From contig JAPFBL010000003.1 in the NCBI GenBank assembly GCA_026182355.1, positions 1,777,001-1,841,000 of the forward strand: 64,000 nt of DNA. The letters run 5' to 3'. This document shows, piece by piece, positions 59,664 to 64,000 of this stretch; position 1 is the stretch's first letter, and each line of letters opens with the position of its first letter. The stretch comes from Hermatobates lingyangjiaoensis. Taxonomy: Eukaryota; Arthropoda; Insecta; Hemiptera; Hermatobatidae. Position numbers and translations under genes: made by a program. The notes beneath the pieces were generated by a model that saw only the letters and a list, made by a program, of their open reading frames with translations, did not search any database and had not been told where the DNA came from.

Positions 59664-62600
59664 AAATAGTGGGCTCTGTAATATATGCGCAGACTGATTA
59701 CAAAATAGTGGGCTCTGTGATATATGCACAGACTGATTACAAAATAGTGGGCTCTGTGATATATGCACAGACTGATTACAAAATAGTGGGCTCTGTGATA
59801 TATGCACAGACTGATTACAAAATAGTGGGCTCTGTGATATATGCACAGACTGATTACAAAATAGTGGGCTCTGTGATATATGCACAGAATGATTAAAAAT
59901 AGTGGGCTCTGTGATATATGCACAGACTGATTACAAAATAGTGGGCTCTGTGATATATGCACAGACTGATTACAAAATAGTGGGCTCTGTGATATATGCA
60001 CAGACTGATTACAAAATAGTGGGCTCTGTGATATATGCACAGACTGATTACAAAATAGTGGGCTCTGTGATATATGCACAGACTGATTAAAAAATAGTGG
60101 GCTCTGTGATATATGCACAGAATGATTACAAAATAGTGGGCTCTGTGATATATGCACAGACTGATTACAAAATAGTGGGCTCTGTGATATATGCACAGAC
60201 TGATTACAAAATAGTGGGCTCTGTGATATATGCACAGATGATTACAAAATAGTGGGCTCTGTGATATATGCACAGACTGATTACAAAATAGTGGGCTCTG
60301 TGATATATGCACAGATGATTACAAAATAGTGGGCTCTGTGAATATGCACAGACTGATTACAAAATAGTGGGCTCGTGATATATGCACAGACTGATTACAA
60401 AATAGTGGGCTCGTGATATATGCACAGACTGATTACAAAATAGTGGGCTCCGTGATATATGCACAGACTGATTACAAAATAGTGGGCTCTGTGATATATG
60501 CACAGACTGATTACAAAATAGTGGGCTCTGTGATATATGCACAGACTGATTACAAAATAGTGGGCTCGTGATATATGCACAGACTGATTACAAAATAGTG
60601 GGCTCGTGATATATGCACAGACTGATTACAAAATAGTGGGCCCGTGATATATGCACAGACTGATTACAAAATAGTGGGCTCCGTGATATATGCACAGACT
60701 GATTACAAAATAGTGGGCTCCGTGATTAGCACAGACTGATTACAAAATAGTGGGCTCTGTGATATAGCACAGACTGATTACAAAATAGTGGGCTCGTGAT
60801 ATAGCACAGACTGATTACAAAATAGTGGGCTCGTGATATATGCACAGACTGATTACAAAATAGTGGGCTCCGTGATATATGCACAGACTGATTACAAAAT
60901 AGTGGGCTCCGTGATATATGCACAGACTGATTACAAAATAGTGGGCTCGTGATATATGCACAGACTGATTACAAAATAGTGGGCTCTGTGATATATGCAC
61001 AGACTGATTACAAAATAGTGGGCTCCGTGATATATGCACAGACTGATTACAAAATAGTGGGCTCGTGATATATGCACAGACTGATTACAAAATAGTGGGC
61101 TCTGTGATATATGCACAGACTGATTACAAAATAGTGGGCTCCTTGATATATGCACAGACTGATTACAAAATAGTGGGCTCTGTGATATATGCACAGACTG
61201 ATTACAAAATAGTGGGCTCTGTGATATATGCACAGACTGATTACAAAATAGTGGGCTCTGTGATATATGCACAGACTGATTACAAAATAGTGGGCTCTGT
61301 GATATATGCACAGACTGATTACAAAATAGTGGGCTCTGTGATATATGCACAGACTGATTACAAAATAGTGGGCTCTTGATATATGCACAGACTGATTACA
61401 AAATAGTGGGCTCTGTGATATATGCACAGACTGATTACAAAATATTTGTGATATAACAACATTAAAAAAGTGGGCTCTGTGATATATGCACAGACTGATT
61501 ACAAAATAGGGGCTCTGTGATATATGCACAGACTGATTACAAAATAGTGGGCTCTGTGATATATGCACAGACTGATTACAAAATAGTGGGCTCTGTGATA
61601 TATGCACAGACTGATTACAAAATAGTGGGCTCTGTGATATATGCACAGACTGATTACAAAATAGTGGGCTCTGTGATATATGCACAGATGATTACAAAAT
61701 AGTGGGCCGTGATATATGCACAGACTGATTACAAAATAGTGGGCTCTGTGATATATGCACAGACTGATTACAAAATAGTGGGCTCTGTGAATATGCACAG
61801 ATGATTACAAAATAGTGGGCTCCGTGATATATGCACAGACTGATTACAAAATAGTGGGCTCGTGATATATGCACAGACTGATTACAAAATAGTGGGCTCG
61901 TGATATATGCACAGACTGATTACAAAATAGTGGGCTCTGTGATATATGCACAGACTGATTACAAAATAGTGGGCTCCGTGATATATGCACAGACTGATTA
62001 CAAAATAGTGGGCTCCGTGATATATGCACAGACTGATTACAAAATAGTGGGCTCTGTGATATATGCACAGACTGATTACAAAATAGTGGGCTCGTGATAT
62101 ATGCACAGACTGATTACAAAATAGTGGGCTCGTGATATATGCACAGACTGATTACAAAATAGTGGGCTCGTGATATATGCACAGACTGATTACAAAATAG
62201 TGGGCTCTGTGATATATGCACAGACTGATTACAAAATAGTGGGCTCCGTGATATATGCACAGACTGATTACAAAATAGTGGGCTCCGTGATATATGCACA
62301 GACTGATTACAAAATAGTGGGCTCTGTGATATATGCACAGACTGATTACAAAATAGTGGGCTCTGTGATATATGCACAGACTGATTACAAAATAGTGGGC
62401 TCGTGATATATGCACAGACTGATTACAAAATAGTGGGCTCGTGATATATGCACAGACTGATTACAAAATAGTGGGCTCGTGATATATGCACAGACTGATT
62501 ACAAAATAGTGGGCTCGTGATATATGCACAGACTGATTACAAAATAGTGGGCTCCGTGATATATGCACAGACTGATTACAAAATAGGGGCTCCGTGATAT

Positions 62601-64000
62601 ATGCACAGACTGATTACAAAATAGTGGGCTCCGTGATATATGCACAGACTGATTACAAAATAGTGGGCTCCGTGATATTGCACAGACTGATTACAAAATA
62701 GTGGGCTCCGTGATATATGCACAGACTGATTACAAAATAGTGGGCTCGTGATATATGCACAGACTGATTACAAAATAGTGGGCTCCGTGATATATGCACA
62801 GACTGATTACAAAATAGTGGGCTCTGTGATATATGCACAGACTGATTACAAAATAGTGGGCTCTGTGATATATGCACAGACTGATTACAAAATAGTGGGC
62901 TCTGTGATATATGCACAGACTGATTACAAAATAGTGGGCTCTGTGATATATGCACAGACTGATTACAAAATAGTGGGCTCTGTGATATATGCACAGACTG
63001 ATTACAAAATAGTGGGCTCTGTGATATATGCACAGACTGATTACAAAATAGTGGGCTCTGTGATATATGCACAGACTGATTACAAAATAGTGGGCTCTGT
63101 GATATATGCACAGACTGATTACAAAATAGTGGGCTCGTGATATATGCACAGACTGATTACAAAATAGTGGGCTCTGTGATATATGCACAGACTGATTACA
63201 AAATAGTGGGCTCTGTGATATATGCACAGACTGATTACAAAATAGTGGGCTCGTGATATATGCACAGACTGATTACAAAATAGTGGGCTCGTGATATATG
63301 CACAGACTGATTACAAAATAGTGGGCTCGTGATATATGCACAGACTGATTACAAAATAGGGGCTCGTGATATATGCACAGACTGATTACAAAAATGGGCT
63401 CGTGATATATGCACAGACTGATTACAAAATAGTGGGCTCCGTGATATATGCACAGACTGATTACAAAATAGGGGCTCCGTGATATATGCACAGACTGATT
63501 ACAAAATAGTGGGCTCCGTGATATATGCACAGACTGATTACAAAATAGTGGGCTCCGTGATATATGCACAGACTGATTACAAAATAGTGGGCTCCGTGAT
63601 ATATGCACAGACTGATTACAAAATAGTGGGCTCCGTGATATATGCACAGACTGATTACAAAATAGTGGGCTCCGTGATATATGCACAGACTGATTACAAA
63701 ATAGTGGGCTCGTGATATATGCACAGACTGATTACAAAATAGTGGGCTCTTGATATATGCACAGACTGATTACAAAATAGTGGGCTCTGTGATATATGCA
63801 CAGACTGATTACAAAATAGTGGGCTCTGTGATATATGCACAGACTGATTACAAAATAGTGGGCTCTGTATATATGCACAGACTGATTACAAAATAGTGGG
63901 CTCTGTGATATATGCACAGACTGATTACAAAATAGTGGGCTCTGTGATATATGCACAGACTGATTACAAAATAGTGGGCTCTGTGATATATGCACAGACT
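59664..64000 (+). repeat. 39-bp satellite array, >4.3 kb, open to the right edge
   Basis: About 110 head-to-tail units of 39 bases. The core is AAAATAGTGGGCTCTGTGAT followed by ATATGCACAGACTGATTAC. The unit contains a dyad TCTGTG-ATATATG-CACAGA. The first unit (59669) is the most divergent. Most variation falls in one place: GCTCTGTG, GCTCCGTG, or GCTCGTG (one base shorter, giving 38-base units). An anomalous stretch lies at 61441-61470. The unit length is a multiple of three, so long open frames appear on both strands; these are artefacts of the repeat, not genes. Confidence 0.97.

Noticed and set aside
59589..64000. Many open frames on both strands in the satellite (up to 212 codons)
   Set aside because: The unit is 39 bases, so any stop-free frame stays open through the array. 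The proteins are pure 13-residue repeats, and the frames change wherever a 38-base unit occurs.
59664..64000. CRISPR-like periodicity
   Set aside because: There is no alternation of constant repeat and unique spacer; the whole 39-base unit is repeated. It is an ordinary satellite in a eukaryotic context.

Overview
The window looks like an AT-rich eukaryotic intergenic or intronic region, most likely from an arthropod and probably an insect. The evidence is the lack of any intact, closely packed gene, the many microsatellites, the animal-type transposable elements, and tRNA-derived SINEs whose 3' tails are runs of CCTAA (the complement of the arthropod telomere repeat TTAGG). I see no bacterial operons, rRNA, true tRNA genes or CRISPR. 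Almost every recognisable protein-coding trace belongs to a decayed mobile element. One small segment (23992-24090, minus) could be a host exon carrying a signal peptide.

Layout. 0-9 kb: AT-rich spacer with a foldback MITE (1559-1888), one copy of a ~600 bp dispersed repeat (3863-4460), a diverged Helitron helicase relic (6351-6930, minus) and a short tandem duplication. 9.4-11 kb: a Penelope-like element (PLE-1, minus) holding the thumb of the reverse transcriptase and a damaged GIY-YIG endonuclease, wedged between two TA microsatellites. 12-26 kb: MITE arms, a tRNA-SINE, a LINE reverse transcriptase relic, a palindromic MITE and a BED-finger hAT transposase relic with a hAT-like terminus at 25118. 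27-31 kb: a PLE-2 fragment, a second LINE reverse transcriptase relic and a PLE-1 tail fragment. 34.7-37.7 kb: a Helitron with both termini visible (minus; 5' TC at 37710, 3' hairpin and CTAG at 34725) that has lost its Rep nuclease but keeps a 634-codon PIF1-type helicase frame. 38.4-41 kb: a Penelope cluster with PLE-2 (minus, GIY-YIG remnant) next to PLE-3 (plus, a different lineage), plus a short nested repeat. 41-46 kb: a TTAA-flanked piggyBac-like MITE and a Tigger/pogo transposase pseudogene. 47-53 kb: a full-length SINE, a near-perfect hairpin, a snap-back PLE-2 tail and a 960 bp non-autonomous Helitron. 53-59 kb: microsatellites, a GGGT tract, the second copy of the 600 bp repeat and a third SINE. 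59.67 kb to the window end: more than 4.3 kb of a 39-bp satellite running off the edge.

How the parts relate. The elements explain one another rather than forming a pathway. The Helitron helicase belongs to the rolling-circle element that surrounds it. The 9.5, 30.2, 38.5 and 49.5 kb segments are tails of two PLE families that share a CTGANGA...GAAA (hammerhead-like) signature. The SINEs would need a LINE partner in trans. The features most worth follow-up are the Penelope cluster with its repeated hammerhead-like tails, the SINE family with a telomere-like tail, and the satellite whose variation is focused on one position inside a dyad.
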